DNA of 64,000 bases from Candidatus Sumerlaea chitinivorans. GTDB taxonomy: Bacteria; Sumerlaeota; Sumerlaeia; Sumerlaeales; Sumerlaeaceae. The position numbers and the translations under genes are program-made. The stretch is taken from positions 2,244,572-2,308,571 of the forward strand of contig CP030759.1 of NCBI GenBank assembly GCA_003290465.1, given 5' to 3'. How positions within the stretch are numbered: the stretch's first letter is position 1; each line of letters opens with the position of its first letter. Of this stretch, positions 18,066 through 26,244 are shown in pieces. A model generated the notes under the pieces. That model was given only the letters and a program-made list of their open reading frames with translations. It did not search any database and was not told where the DNA came from.

Positions 18066-19172
18066 CTACACGAGCTGCGAGCCGTAGTGAGGCTCGCCCG
18101 GCGCGACCACGGAGATTTCGCGGTCGAAGGCGGCGATTTCATCGGGTCCCGCCAGCACACCGATTTCCAGATGGAAATCAATCTCCTGCTCAGGCTCGAT
18201 CATTTGCACCACGCCCAGCGCCTTTTGTTTTTCCAGCGAGAGCCCGAAGCTATTCGATGGCTCGATGCCCATCACGTAGGTGCCTTCGCCCATCATCTTC
18301 CACTGGATGAGGATGGGCAGGCGTGTGGGGTCGTACTTCACGTAGAGGCCGAGTCCGCCATCGAGCTCGGGGTTGATGACCGCCACCCACGCGCGCCCGT
18401 CGGTGCATGGCATCATCTCGTGGTAAAACACCTGCTCGGTGAAGTCCGGGGTCGGGTCCTGACAAAGTCGCCAATGCTCTTTCTCGTCGAACGAATGTTG
18501 ATCGCGCGGCGTGATCATGCGCGTGGACGCCGAGACGTACGAGTCGCGCGTCAGCACCGGGAAGCCAGCGTTCACGTGATAGATGATCTGGTACGGCACC
18601 GGCTTGTGCCCCTCGTTGACGAGGGTGTCGTGGATGCGCAGGAAATTATCGCCCGAGCGCGCCTGAATGCGGCGTTTGAGCACGAGGTTATACATGTTCT
18701 GCCGCACCTCGCGCATTTCGCCTCGTGCGAGCAGGAAAAGGTCGTCGCCGGCCCACACCGTATCGTACGACACGTTCGTCGCAGGCAGGTATGAGATGCG
18801 CCCATGGGCTCCTTGAGCCTCGTTGTTCACCACGTCTGGCGCGCCCACGTTGAGCAGGCCACACGTCGTGAGCAAGCCGCCAAAGAACCCGCGAATCCAA
18901 CCCCAGCCCTCCGGCTCGTAAAAGGCCGGCGCCACGATGCCTGTCGGCGACACCCAACAGAGGCTGCGCCCCAAATAATCGGCATACGCGATGTCCATCC
19001 CGCGATCAGGCACCACGGTGAAGCTGAAGCCGCTCGCGGTCTGGAAGACCAAGGCGCGCACACCACGCTCGCGACCGTCATTGAGCTCGCACGACAGGAT
19101 GCGCGCGAGCTGACGGGTGGAGCCGCAGTGCTGGAGGAGCTGCTCCCGACTGTATTCTCGTCCGAAAAACAT
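18066..19172 (-). CDS. DUF4432 aldose-epimerase-like protein
   Basis: Protein of 368 residues resembling DUF4432, a galactose-mutarotase-like beta-sandwich family. Features seen are TVVPDRGMDI near residue 55, LTTCGLLNVG, and a late segment with F-Y-H-E-M and a W-V-A-V-I-N-P-E sheet strand. Family members are presumed to bind or interconvert sugars; the substrate is unknown. The start ATG at 19172 is followed directly by MFFGREYSREQL, a conserved-looking N-terminus. It is probably co-transcribed with prmC. Confidence 0.75.
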   Translation of the reverse strand: MFFGREYSREQLLQHCGSTRQLARILSCELNDGRERGVRALVFQTASGFSFTVVPDRGMDIAYADYLGRSLCWVSPTGIVAPAFYEPEGWGWIRGFFGGLLTTCGLLNVGAPDVVNNEAQGAHGRISYLPATNVSYDTVWAGDDLFLLARGEMREVRQNMYNLVLKRRIQARSGDNFLRIHDTLVNEGHKPVPYQIIYHVNAGFPVLTRDSYVSASTRMITPRDQHSFDEKEHWRLCQDPTPDFTEQVFYHEMMPCTDGRAWVAVINPELDGGLGLYVKYDPTRLPILIQWKMMGEGTYVMGIEPSNSFGLSLEKQKALGVVQMIEPEQEIDFHLEIGVLAGPDEIAAFDREISVVAPGEPHYGSQLV

Positions 19173-19353
19173 AGTCCGCCTTCAATGATATGTCACAACG
19201 TTTCAGGAAACGACCGCCGGCAAGCAAGCGAAAAGCCGGCGGGCCCCCCGACTGTGCCACGGCATACTTGGCCAGCCACGGTTTGGGTTGTGTGAAGGAA
19301 CAACGAGCGACGCATCGCACACCGGAGACACACCCGCCCCGTTTATCCACATG

Positions 19354-20334
19354 CTAACTTGTTAGCATTACCTGCTCAGGCTGCCGGCGGGTCAGCTCGA
19401 AGAAGAACTGCCTCAGCGTCTTGCGCTGCGGGATGAATGCGCGCGGCGTTAGCCCACGCTCCACGAGTTCCTCAATCAGGCGTGTGGCAAGGCCCTGCTT
19501 CACGCGGATCCAAAGCGCATTCTCGCCTAAGAGCGCGGCAGCCACGGCCTCGCCCTCGGGCGTCGCGAGGATTTCCACTCCCTCACGCGCCTCAAGGTAG
19601 CGCTGCGCCGCCGCGCGCTTCTCAGCGTTCTCAAACAGCAGCAAGTAGTCTTCCTTGGAAAAGAAGAGGAGCTTGCGCACCTCATCGCATGCCACCAAAA
19701 CGCCTCGATTGATGACGGCGATGCGGTTACAGCCCTCTTCCACTTCGTGGAGCAGATGGCTGGAAATGAAGATCGTGATCCGTTCCTGTGCCACCAAGTT
19801 GCGCAGGAGTTCCCACACGCGCACGCTGCCCTCGGGATCGAGTCCGCTCGTTGGCTCATCGAGCAGGAGGAGTTTAGGCTTCGCGAGCAAGGCCTGCGCG
19901 ATACCCAAGCGCTGACGCATGCCGTGCGAATAATCCTCCACGCGATCGCGCGCCCGATCGCGCAACCCTACCAGCTCAAGCACTTCATCCACACGCGTGC
20001 GAGGAATGCCGGGCTGAAGGCGGGCGAGGATCTCGAGATTTTTGCGCGCCGACAAGAATTCGTAGAACGCGGGAACTTCGATGAGCATCCCCATCTGCGA
20101 GCGCACACGCAGAAAATCCGTGTGTGGTCGGCCGAAGATCTCAATCTCGCCCCCGCTCGGGTGCACGAGACCCGCGATCATATACATCGTCGTGGATTTC
20201 CCCGCGCCGTTCGGGCCGAGGAACCCGAAAATATCGCCCTCGTACACGTCAAACGAAATCCCCGCCACGGCGGTCACACGGCCAAACCGCTTGCTCAGAT
20301 TTCTCACTCGTAAGACGACCGGTGGCGTGGTCAT
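19354..20334 (-). CDS. ABC transporter ATP-binding protein
   Basis: ATPase subunit of 326 residues. It contains Walker A GPNGAGKST, the signature YSHGMRQRLG, Walker B LLLLDEPTSGLDP and the H-loop in ISSHLLHEVEE. The C-terminal ~90 residues resemble the extension of ABC-2-type export ATPases. No permease gene follows in this window: the next feature is DUF4432 after 181 bases, so it is an orphan or pairs with a subunit encoded elsewhere. Its ATG overlaps the stop of the RadC-fusion gene by 4 bases (ATGA), implying coupled translation. The exported substrate is unknown. Confidence 0.88.
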   Translation of the reverse strand: MTTPPVVLRVRNLSKRFGRVTAVAGISFDVYEGDIFGFLGPNGAGKSTTMYMIAGLVHPSGGEIEIFGRPHTDFLRVRSQMGMLIEVPAFYEFLSARKNLEILARLQPGIPRTRVDEVLELVGLRDRARDRVEDYSHGMRQRLGIAQALLAKPKLLLLDEPTSGLDPEGSVRVWELLRNLVAQERITIFISSHLLHEVEEGCNRIAVINRGVLVACDEVRKLLFFSKEDYLLLFENAEKRAAAQRYLEAREGVEILATPEGEAVAAALLGENALWIRVKQGLATRLIEELVERGLTPRAFIPQRKTLRQFFFELTRRQPEQVMLTS

Positions 20335-21854
20335 GTCGGCGCTATCTCTCCATTCTCCGCGAAACTATAGTACTCATCCGCACCCACAATCACATGGTCA
20401 AGCACTCGTATGCCAAGCGTTTGGCCGACTTCGACCAACCGGCGTGTCAAAGCACGATCCTCGGCGCTGGGTCGCGGATCACCACTCGGATGATTGTGCA
20501 GCAGGATCACCGCCGCCGCACTTTCGCGCACCGCGTCACGAAAGACGTCGCGGGGGTGGACGATACTTGAGTTCAACGTCCCACGCGAAACACACCGCTG
20601 ACCCATCAGCCGGTTTTTCGTGTTCAAAAGCACCACCCAAAACTCCTCCTGGCCCTTGCCCTGAAACAGGGTCCGAAAATGCTCGAACACCGCACGTGGC
20701 CGGCTCATCTCCCGCGCGGTAACGCGAGGATCACCGGACGCGGCCCACGCCCGCCGCCCCAACTCGAATGCCGCTTTCAGCGACGCTGCTTTCGCTGGGC
20801 CCACCCCACCAACTCTCGCCTCGCGAAGCTTGGCCATGATTTCGCCGGGTGCGGCTGCACCGATTCGCGCAAGGCTCCCGCCGAATGCCTCCAGGATCCC
20901 CCGCGCAAGCTCGACCGCGCTCAGCTGCGGGGTCCCACTCCCCAACACAATCGCCATGAGCTCTGCATCGCTGAGGTCCCGCCCTTCAAGCAGACGCTCG
21001 CGCGGACGCTCCGTTTCGCTCCATTCGCGAATAGGGCGGCGCAGCTTTGGCTGCCTGTTTGCCGACGCATGGCGCGCATGTTCGCAGAGGTGGGCGACCG
21101 GGCAGAGATCGCATTTCGGCCGACCGGCACAGCGTGCAGTCGCCGCATTTCCCCGCACAGCTCCTGCGAAAAAGGCGAAGAGCATGCTGACCTCGGCCGG
21201 CGGCACTGCGGCCAAATGGGCCACTCGAGCCACTTGCTCCTGAAACTCTTCGCGTGCCGACTTCGTCTTCGGCTGAGCTCGCACCACCCCAAGGCGAAAT
21301 AGAAACGTCACCGAACGAGCATGCGCAACAGCGATCGGATAGCCGATCCGCGCAAGAAAATCCACAGCACTAAGCTCAGTAAGCGAGCGACAACTTGCGC
21401 GCACCAACCTGACGGCACCCTTTATATTGGGTTCGCGAGCCAGCGCATGGAGCAGGCGCCGCAGCTCCTCATCACTTCCCGCCAGCTCAGCAAAGTTCCG
21501 ACTGCGCTCCTCTTGCTGAAGGGCAGAGTGGGGCGCCTCGGCTGTGGGCATTGCGACAACCGAGGCGTTCGATTCAGCGACCGAAAGCTCGTCGTGTGCA
21601 ACGACCTCGCGAGAGTTCCGACGGAGTGCCTGCGCAACGAACGCCCTGACCGCGCGACGTCCCACGGGGGTATCGGCGGGTTGGCCGAGCAGGCATTGCG
21701 CCAGCGCGTCGCGCACCGCCTCGGGGGCGACGTCGGGGAATGCGCGGGCCCGCGAGCGCAAGCGGCTAAGTTCCTCGTCCAAATCGGGATTCTGGCTAAG
21801 CACGAACGCGCGCACCGCCTCGAGCGCGTCCACAAATTCGAAGTTGCTGAGCAT
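20331..21854 (-). CDS. fusion of EndoIII-like Fe-S domain and RadC JAB domain
   Basis: Protein of 507 residues with an unusual architecture. The C-terminal ~230 residues are a complete RadC (DUF2466): helix-hairpin-helix GVGPAKAASLKAA, then a JAB/MPN metal site LLHNHPSGDPRPSAED. The region before it resembles the endonuclease III HhH-GPD fold and ends in C-x5-C-x2-C-x5-C (around residues 240-257), which fits the 4Fe-4S loop apart from one missing spacer residue. The catalytic Lys and Asp positions of EndoIII (G-V-G-x-K and V-D-T-H) are not recognisable, so the glycosylase half may only bind DNA. ATG 21854 is preferred. A longer frame to 22043 adds 63 residues that look non-coding. RadC's function is itself unsettled. 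Confidence 0.8.
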   Translation of the reverse strand: MLSNFEFVDALEAVRAFVLSQNPDLDEELSRLRSRARAFPDVAPEAVRDALAQCLLGQPADTPVGRRAVRAFVAQALRRNSREVVAHDELSVAESNASVVAMPTAEAPHSALQQEERSRNFAELAGSDEELRRLLHALAREPNIKGAVRLVRASCRSLTELSAVDFLARIGYPIAVAHARSVTFLFRLGVVRAQPKTKSAREEFQEQVARVAHLAAVPPAEVSMLFAFFAGAVRGNAATARCAGRPKCDLCPVAHLCEHARHASANRQPKLRRPIREWSETERPRERLLEGRDLSDAELMAIVLGSGTPQLSAVELARGILEAFGGSLARIGAAAPGEIMAKLREARVGGVGPAKAASLKAAFELGRRAWAASGDPRVTAREMSRPRAVFEHFRTLFQGKGQEEFWVVLLNTKNRLMGQRCVSRGTLNSSIVHPRDVFRDAVRESAAAVILLHNHPSGDPRPSAEDRALTRRLVEVGQTLGIRVLDHVIVGADEYYSFAENGEIAPT

Positions 21855-22076
21855 TCTCTCGATTCCGCCCTCCCAGCTTTGCCATGCGCTGCCCCTGTGG
21901 CGCAAGGAAAACTCCCACGAATAAGAGACGAGCACAGATTTGCGCTTCAGGAACACTGAATGCGCCCACGTGGGCAGGTGCACATGCGCGACAGGAAGCT
22001 TCGCGCAGTTCCGCATTCGTGCAGCGACATTAATTATGGGCACCCCTCGTCCAACCGATGGACCGAACGTGGGGCC

Positions 22077-23636
22077 TTATCGGCTTGCCAGCTCCAAATC
22101 CGCGACCGTTACTTTGCCCGCCTCGACACGCACAGTTCGCACCGTGGGCTGCGCACCGCTCCCACTCACCGATAGAGTGTGGGAGCCCGGTGCCACGCGC
22201 GCGAATGCGTAAAAGCCCGTACCGTCGGTCCATGTGCTTTCGCCATCGAGCGTCACCTGCGCACCATCCACCGGCTTTCCGTTGCGTCGCACCACGCCGC
22301 GCACAAGGCCCTCGGTGGGACGCGCAAGCCACGGCGCCACCGGCACCCGCGCGGGTTGGGTGAACACCTGCGAACGCAAGGTCTGGAAAAATTCCACATC
22401 CGGCGGTGGTGGGCTCCCCTTGCGCGTCTCCGCGTAGCAATACGTCGCGATTCCCGCAATCCCGCGCATCGAGCGCGTGGCGCGGATCTGCGCCAGCACA
22501 TCAGGGAGCGTGTTGAGCGTTTCTCCGTCCACGCCGTTGACGCCGAAGCGACCCGATTGCGCTGCCACTTGCCCAAGAAAAGCGGCCCACTCGCGATGCG
22601 CCCGCGCTTGCGACGCCACACTTTCGCGCTTGTAGTTCATGGGGACCGCAATGTCGAGGATGCCCGCGCGCAACATCTCTGGCCAATCCTGAAAGATTTT
22701 GCCGTAGGCATCGGTGCGTTCGAATCCTCCGCTTACAGTACCCCATGTGATAGTTGCCGCCGAGACTTTCACATCCGGCCGCCACTCGCGCACGTGCGCG
22801 TAGACCTTTCGCACAAGGTGAAAGATCTGTCGTCGGCGAAATTCACACCACTGCGGGTCGTTGGGTGCCGGCTTGCCGCTTCGGCCGTAAAGACGATTGA
22901 ATCGCTCGATCGCGATGGGATGATACCCCCAGACGTTGCCTGCCCCTTCGGTCTCGGGATAGCGAATGTAATCAAAGTGGATGCCGTCGACGTCATAGCG
23001 CGTCACGAGGTCACGCACCACCTCGAGCGTGTAATCGAGCACGGCGGGAACCCCCGGGTCGAGGTAGTAGCGTCCGGGGTTTTCCCCCTTGTCCTCTTTC
23101 TCGCCCCGAATCGTCTGGCTCAGCCACTCGGGATGCCGCTGGAAGACGTGCCGTGGATTCTTCCACGTGTTGTCGAACGGCATCCGGCAGCGATAGGTGA
23201 CCAGCCACGCATGGACCTCCAGCCGCTGCTCGCCGGGGCGTGGATTGTGAGCCCGCTCAAGGATATAGGCCAGTGGATCGAAATCTGGTGCGATCGCCTC
23301 ATTCTTGGGCTCCACGCGGGAGTTGTAGAAGGCGTCGCAGGCCTTGCGCACCTGCACGATCAGCGCGTTGTAATTTGCGCGGCGCGCCTGCGCCAACATC
23401 GTCTCGATTTCCTGAGGGGTGCGAAGGCCCGGATGGAAGACGTCCACCCAAAGCATCCGGTACTCACTTGAGGGCGCTCCCGAAACATGGCCCACGCCGA
23501 AAGGCATTAGCGCGAGTACCACGAAGCCAAGCCTCGCGCCCACGCGCTTCGCTTGCTGAAATAACGCCCAACCCGCCGCAAAAAACCACAGGGGGGCGCC
23601 TTGTCGGGTGCGTGCAAAGCGGTTCAAAGGTTTCAA
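22077..23636 (-). CDS. GHL10-family glycoside hydrolase-like secreted protein
   Basis: Protein of 519 residues of the GHL10/DUF187 family of TIM-barrel glycoside hydrolase-like proteins. A hydrophobic N-terminus (about 33-50) suggests secretion. The barrel (about 58-420) starts with MLWVDVFHPGLRT and has the family segments ALIVQVRKACDAFY, LEVHAWLVTYR and VDGIHFDYIRYPE, followed by A-V-P-M-N-Y. The last ~90 residues form a carboxypeptidase-regulatory-like beta-sandwich (V-R-G-V-V-R-R-N-G-K-P-V-D-G). The start codon is TTG at 23636, supported by AAGGAG upstream. A related barrel occurs in the 1370-residue protein at 59022. Polysaccharide or peptidoglycan-glycan cleavage is inferred from the family. 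Confidence 0.8.
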   Translation of the reverse strand: MKPLNRFARTRQGAPLWFFAAGWALFQQAKRVGARLGFVVLALMPFGVGHVSGAPSSEYRMLWVDVFHPGLRTPQEIETMLAQARRANYNALIVQVRKACDAFYNSRVEPKNEAIAPDFDPLAYILERAHNPRPGEQRLEVHAWLVTYRCRMPFDNTWKNPRHVFQRHPEWLSQTIRGEKEDKGENPGRYYLDPGVPAVLDYTLEVVRDLVTRYDVDGIHFDYIRYPETEGAGNVWGYHPIAIERFNRLYGRSGKPAPNDPQWCEFRRRQIFHLVRKVYAHVREWRPDVKVSAATITWGTVSGGFERTDAYGKIFQDWPEMLRAGILDIAVPMNYKRESVASQARAHREWAAFLGQVAAQSGRFGVNGVDGETLNTLPDVLAQIRATRSMRGIAGIATYCYAETRKGSPPPPDVEFFQTLRSQVFTQPARVPVAPWLARPTEGLVRGVVRRNGKPVDGAQVTLDGESTWTDGTGFYAFARVAPGSHTLSVSGSGAQPTVRTVRVEAGKVTVADLELASR

Positions 23637-23761
23637 CGTTTGATCTCCTTCGTGAATTTCGATTGAGGATGCGCGCGTCTGTTGCCCGCTTGCGCCGAGA
23701 GGACGCCTCGCCTGTTTGAGCGCAAACGCCCAATTTCCCGCGGCGGGGGACTCGTCCCGCC

Positions 23762-24268
23762 TTACTCCTGCGGAGGCTCCTCCTTCGGCGGTTCAGGCGC
23801 CTCCGGCTCAAGCCACTTCACGACCCACGACTCCGGCACAGTGTACTGCGTGCCGTCCTTATCTTTCACCTCGAAGACCTTCCCGCCGTCCGGATGATGC
23901 CACACATCTACAACGCGCCCACGCGTCAGGCACTTGCCCTTGAAGACGAGCTCGCGCCCGACTTCTTTTTTCATGATGTAGCCAATGCACGCCTCGGCCG
24001 TTTCGCGGTCGTATTTCGCGGTGTAGTAGGTCTTCATCGCCTTGAGGCTCGCCTCCTCGTCGAGATTCAGGCAAAAGTACTGTTTGCCCTGAATTGCGCA
24101 CATGCGCTCAAGAATATCCGTGACTTCCAGCGTGCCCTCGCCCGGCCCCATTTCCTCGGTGAGTTGGCGAATCGCCTCCTGCGCCAGCATTTGTGCTCGC
24201 GATTTCTTGATGACGTAGTACTTGTCGTAATATAGCGATTCGGTAATATCTGGTCGTTTCTTTGGCAT
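23762..24268 (-). CDS. uncharacterised acidic-tailed protein
   Basis: Protein of 168 residues that I do not recognise. It begins MPKKRPDITESLYYDKYYV and has a helical middle (A-Q-E-A-I-R-Q-L-T-E-E-M and C-I-G-Y-I-M-K-K-E-V). A beta-rich part (about 110-150) contains F-K-G-K-C-L-T-R-G-R-V-V-D-V-W, and the tail is Pro/Glu-rich. There is no signal peptide or membrane helix, so it is probably cytoplasmic. ATG 24268 has AAAGGTGGGG upstream; an in-frame ATG at 24340 adds 24 unlikely residues. It lies 125 bases upstream of the GHL10 gene on the same strand. Confidence 0.6.
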   Translation of the reverse strand: MPKKRPDITESLYYDKYYVIKKSRAQMLAQEAIRQLTEEMGPGEGTLEVTDILERMCAIQGKQYFCLNLDEEASLKAMKTYYTAKYDRETAEACIGYIMKKEVGRELVFKGKCLTRGRVVDVWHHPDGGKVFEVKDKDGTQYTVPESWVVKWLEPEAPEPPKEEPPQE

Positions 24269-24663
24269 CGGCCCCACCTTTCTCATTCCTTTGCATGAGG
24301 GATTGGCGGCGGGCGAAACGCCTGCCCGCAACCGCCGCAATTAGGAATGCAACCCGCCCGTGGCTTTCAACGAGAATCGTTCTCGCTCGTGCGGGAGAAT
24401 AAAACGCGGTAGGAATTCGTGTCGATAAGTCCTTCAATTGGAATCATTTGTAGGCATTTGGGCTTTGTGCCCCGCTACGCCCTGCCATCTTCCCCGCACG
24501 GTTCCCCTTCAGCGCATCGGGGACGCAAACGCACACCAGTGAGAGATGTCCACCAGCCGGCATGACTCCCCCACGCATTCCTCCACAAATGAACCTACTG
24601 CGATGCATAGGAATCTGCCCGGGAGGGAAAACCACACAGTATGGGGTTTGCTGGGCGAGGCGG
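24269..24663. other. intergenic region without recognised gene
   Basis: About 395 bases between the end of panD and the uncharacterised gene, both on the minus strand. The region has short GC-rich inverted repeats near 24305-24325 but no T-tract and no frame with a plausible start and codon use. A promoter for the downstream minus-strand genes is likely here but was not located. Confidence 0.35.
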
Positions 24664-25056
24664 TTAGTCCTCGAACGACACTCCAGCCGGCTCAGTGACC
24701 CGCTCGACGCGCACGACGCGATTTGCTGCGTTGACGTGCACCACGCGTGGCACGTGGCGTCGCGCTTCCTCCTCCGTCATCATCGCGTAAGAAATGATGA
24801 TTAGCACGTCGCCGGGTTGGGCAAGCCGCGCAGCCGCCCCATTCATGCAAATGGTGCCGCTTCCTCGCTCCCCCTCGATCACGTACGTTTCCAGCCGCGC
24901 GCCATTATTGTTGTTCACTACCTGCACGCGCTCGTTCGGCAGCAGATCCGCAGCGTCCATGAGGTCGCGATCAATGGTGATCGAGCCAACATAGTTCAGG
25001 TTGGCTTCCGTCACCGTCGCGCGGTGGATTTTCGATTTCATCATGAATCGCCACAT
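24664..25056 (-). CDS. panD: aspartate 1-decarboxylase
   Basis: Pyruvoyl-dependent enzyme of 130 residues that converts L-aspartate to beta-alanine for pantothenate and CoA synthesis. The self-cleavage site is visible in Y-V-G-S-I-T-I-D near residue 26; chain cutting at Gly-Ser creates the pyruvoyl group. The segments [25 protein letters not shown] and [10 protein letters not shown] are typical of the family. The ATG at 25056 has AAAGGCGG upstream; M5 is an alternative and a longer upstream frame is rejected. No other pantothenate gene is adjacent. Confidence 0.95.
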   Translation of the reverse strand: MWRFMMKSKIHRATVTEANLNYVGSITIDRDLMDAADLLPNERVQVVNNNNGARLETYVIEGERGSGTICMNGAAARLAQPGDVLIIISYAMMTEEEARRHVPRVVHVNAANRVVRVERVTEPAGVSFED

Positions 25057-25435
25057 AGGTTGCCGCCTTTCGCCTGAGGTACATACACATGCCAGTCGGT
25101 TTTCAATCGCCCTGAGGCCGCCAAGCACCGCCCCAAGTGAGTCCGGGGCTCCTCTCCCCCCGCGGGAAGGCCGGTCTATTCGCCTGCACGCCAATAAGCG
25201 TGCGCGTTCACCGGCCTCGCTTCTCGGGCCCTAAATTCCCCTGCAAGAGAACTCCCAACTGGCGTTCAACAGATCTGCGTTCTTAAAGACGTCGAAATCC
25301 CGCACAATCGTTGAATGAAAAAGCGGGACAAAAATAGTACACAATGAAACATCAAGTAAGTCCGCTCAAGCGGACTCGCATCTGGGGTGAAAAACGAAAC
25401 AGACTGACACAATCTTGTCAGAGGAGAGAAAATCA
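25057..25435. other. divergent intergenic region panD / SOD
   Basis: About 380 bases between divergently transcribed panD and the cytosolic SOD gene. No gene is seen. The SOD-proximal 80 bases hold two dyad symmetries, listed separately. The rest shows nothing I can name. Confidence 0.4.
25359..25421 (+). promoter_or_regulatory. two dyads upstream of the SOD gene, possible operator
   Basis: AGTCCGCT (25359-25366) and AGCGGACT (25369-25376) form a perfect 8-bp dyad with a 2-base spacer, too tight for a normal hairpin and typical of a dimeric repressor site. CTGACA (25404-25409) and TGTCAG (25416-25421) form a second 6-bp dyad whose last base is the first base of the SOD Shine-Dalgarno GAGGAG. 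Either could tune the SOD. No regulator is encoded next to it. Confidence 0.4.
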
Positions 25436-26047
25436 ATGCCACACGAAGTTCCCCCCCTACCCTACGCGTACAACGCACTCGAACCCTACATTGACGAACA
25501 AACGATGATCCTGCACCACGATAAGCATCATGCCGCCTACGTTACGAACCTCAATGCGGCTCTTGAGGGATACCCCGATTTGCAGTCAAAGTCGATCGAA
25601 GAGCTGATTCGCAACTTGTCCGCCGTTCCCGAAGCCATCCGCACTGCGGTTCGCAATCATGGCGGCGGGCACCTCAACCACACGATTTTCTGGGACATCA
25701 TGACCCCCGGCGGCGCGAAGCAGCCAGTCGGCGAGCTTGCCGAGGCCATCAACGCCACGTTCGGGAGTTTCGAGAATTTCAAGAAACAGTTTAACGATGC
25801 CGGACTCAAGCGCTTCGGCTCAGGCTGGGCTTGGCTAATCGTCACGAATGCCGGCAAACTCGAAGTGGTGTCCACCGCCAATCAGGACAGCCCACTGAGC
25901 GAAGGTCACCACGTGGTGATCGGCAACGACGTTTGGGAACACGCCTACTATCTCAAGTACCAGAACCGCCGCGGTGAGTATCTCGAGGCGTGGTGGAATG
26001 TGGTCAACTGGGATAAAGCGCTCGAGCGCTTCAAGGCGGCAAAATAG
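25436..26047 (+). CDS. superoxide dismutase (Mn/Fe family), cytosolic
   Basis: Superoxide dismutase of 203 residues without a signal sequence. Metal-ligand segments [13 protein letters not shown] and NDVWEHAYY are intact, and the Gly in GGGH plus Gln in TANQDSPLS suggest Mn or cambialistic use. It shares the long block [20 protein letters not shown] with the Tat-exported SOD at 7582, so the two are likely paralogues divided between compartments. ATG 25436 has GAGGAG 9 bases upstream; a TTG at 25415 is rejected. A strong terminator follows at 26113. Confidence 0.95.
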   Translation: MPHEVPPLPYAYNALEPYIDEQTMILHHDKHHAAYVTNLNAALEGYPDLQSKSIEELIRNLSAVPEAIRTAVRNHGGGHLNHTIFWDIMTPGGAKQPVGELAEAINATFGSFENFKKQFNDAGLKRFGSGWAWLIVTNAGKLEVVSTANQDSPLSEGHHVVIGNDVWEHAYYLKYQNRRGEYLEAWWNVVNWDKALERFKAAK

Positions 26048-26112
26048 TCTCCTCCCGAGAACGGTGGAAGCCTCCCCTCGTCCACCGCTTCTCCTCCCCG
26101 CACCCCTACAAA

Positions 26113-26150
26113 GGAAGCCCCGCGGTGCAAGCCGCGGGGTTTCCATTTTT
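26113..26150 (+). terminator. intrinsic terminator after the SOD gene
   Basis: A 13-bp stem GGAAGCCCCGCGG (26113-26125) / CCGCGGGGTTTCC (26132-26144), with one G-T wobble and a 6-base loop, is followed by ATTTTT. It lies between the SOD gene and the convergent argF gene. Confidence 0.85.
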
Positions 26151-26244
26151 AGGAGAACGTTCGTGTGGCGTTCTTACTTTCGTGGAGTGCTCCACACTTC
26201 GCCTGAACTGCCTCAGAAGCTTTCGCTGGACGCGCCAATGCGCC

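Noticed and set aside
22179-23471. 430-codon plus-strand frame opposite the GHL10 gene
   Set aside because: The minus strand encodes a recognisable family, and the antisense frame has no motif or start signal.
23740-23762. GC-rich hairpin at the end of the uncharacterised 168-residue gene
   Set aside because: The stem is short and no T-tract follows on the minus strand, so I do not call a terminator.
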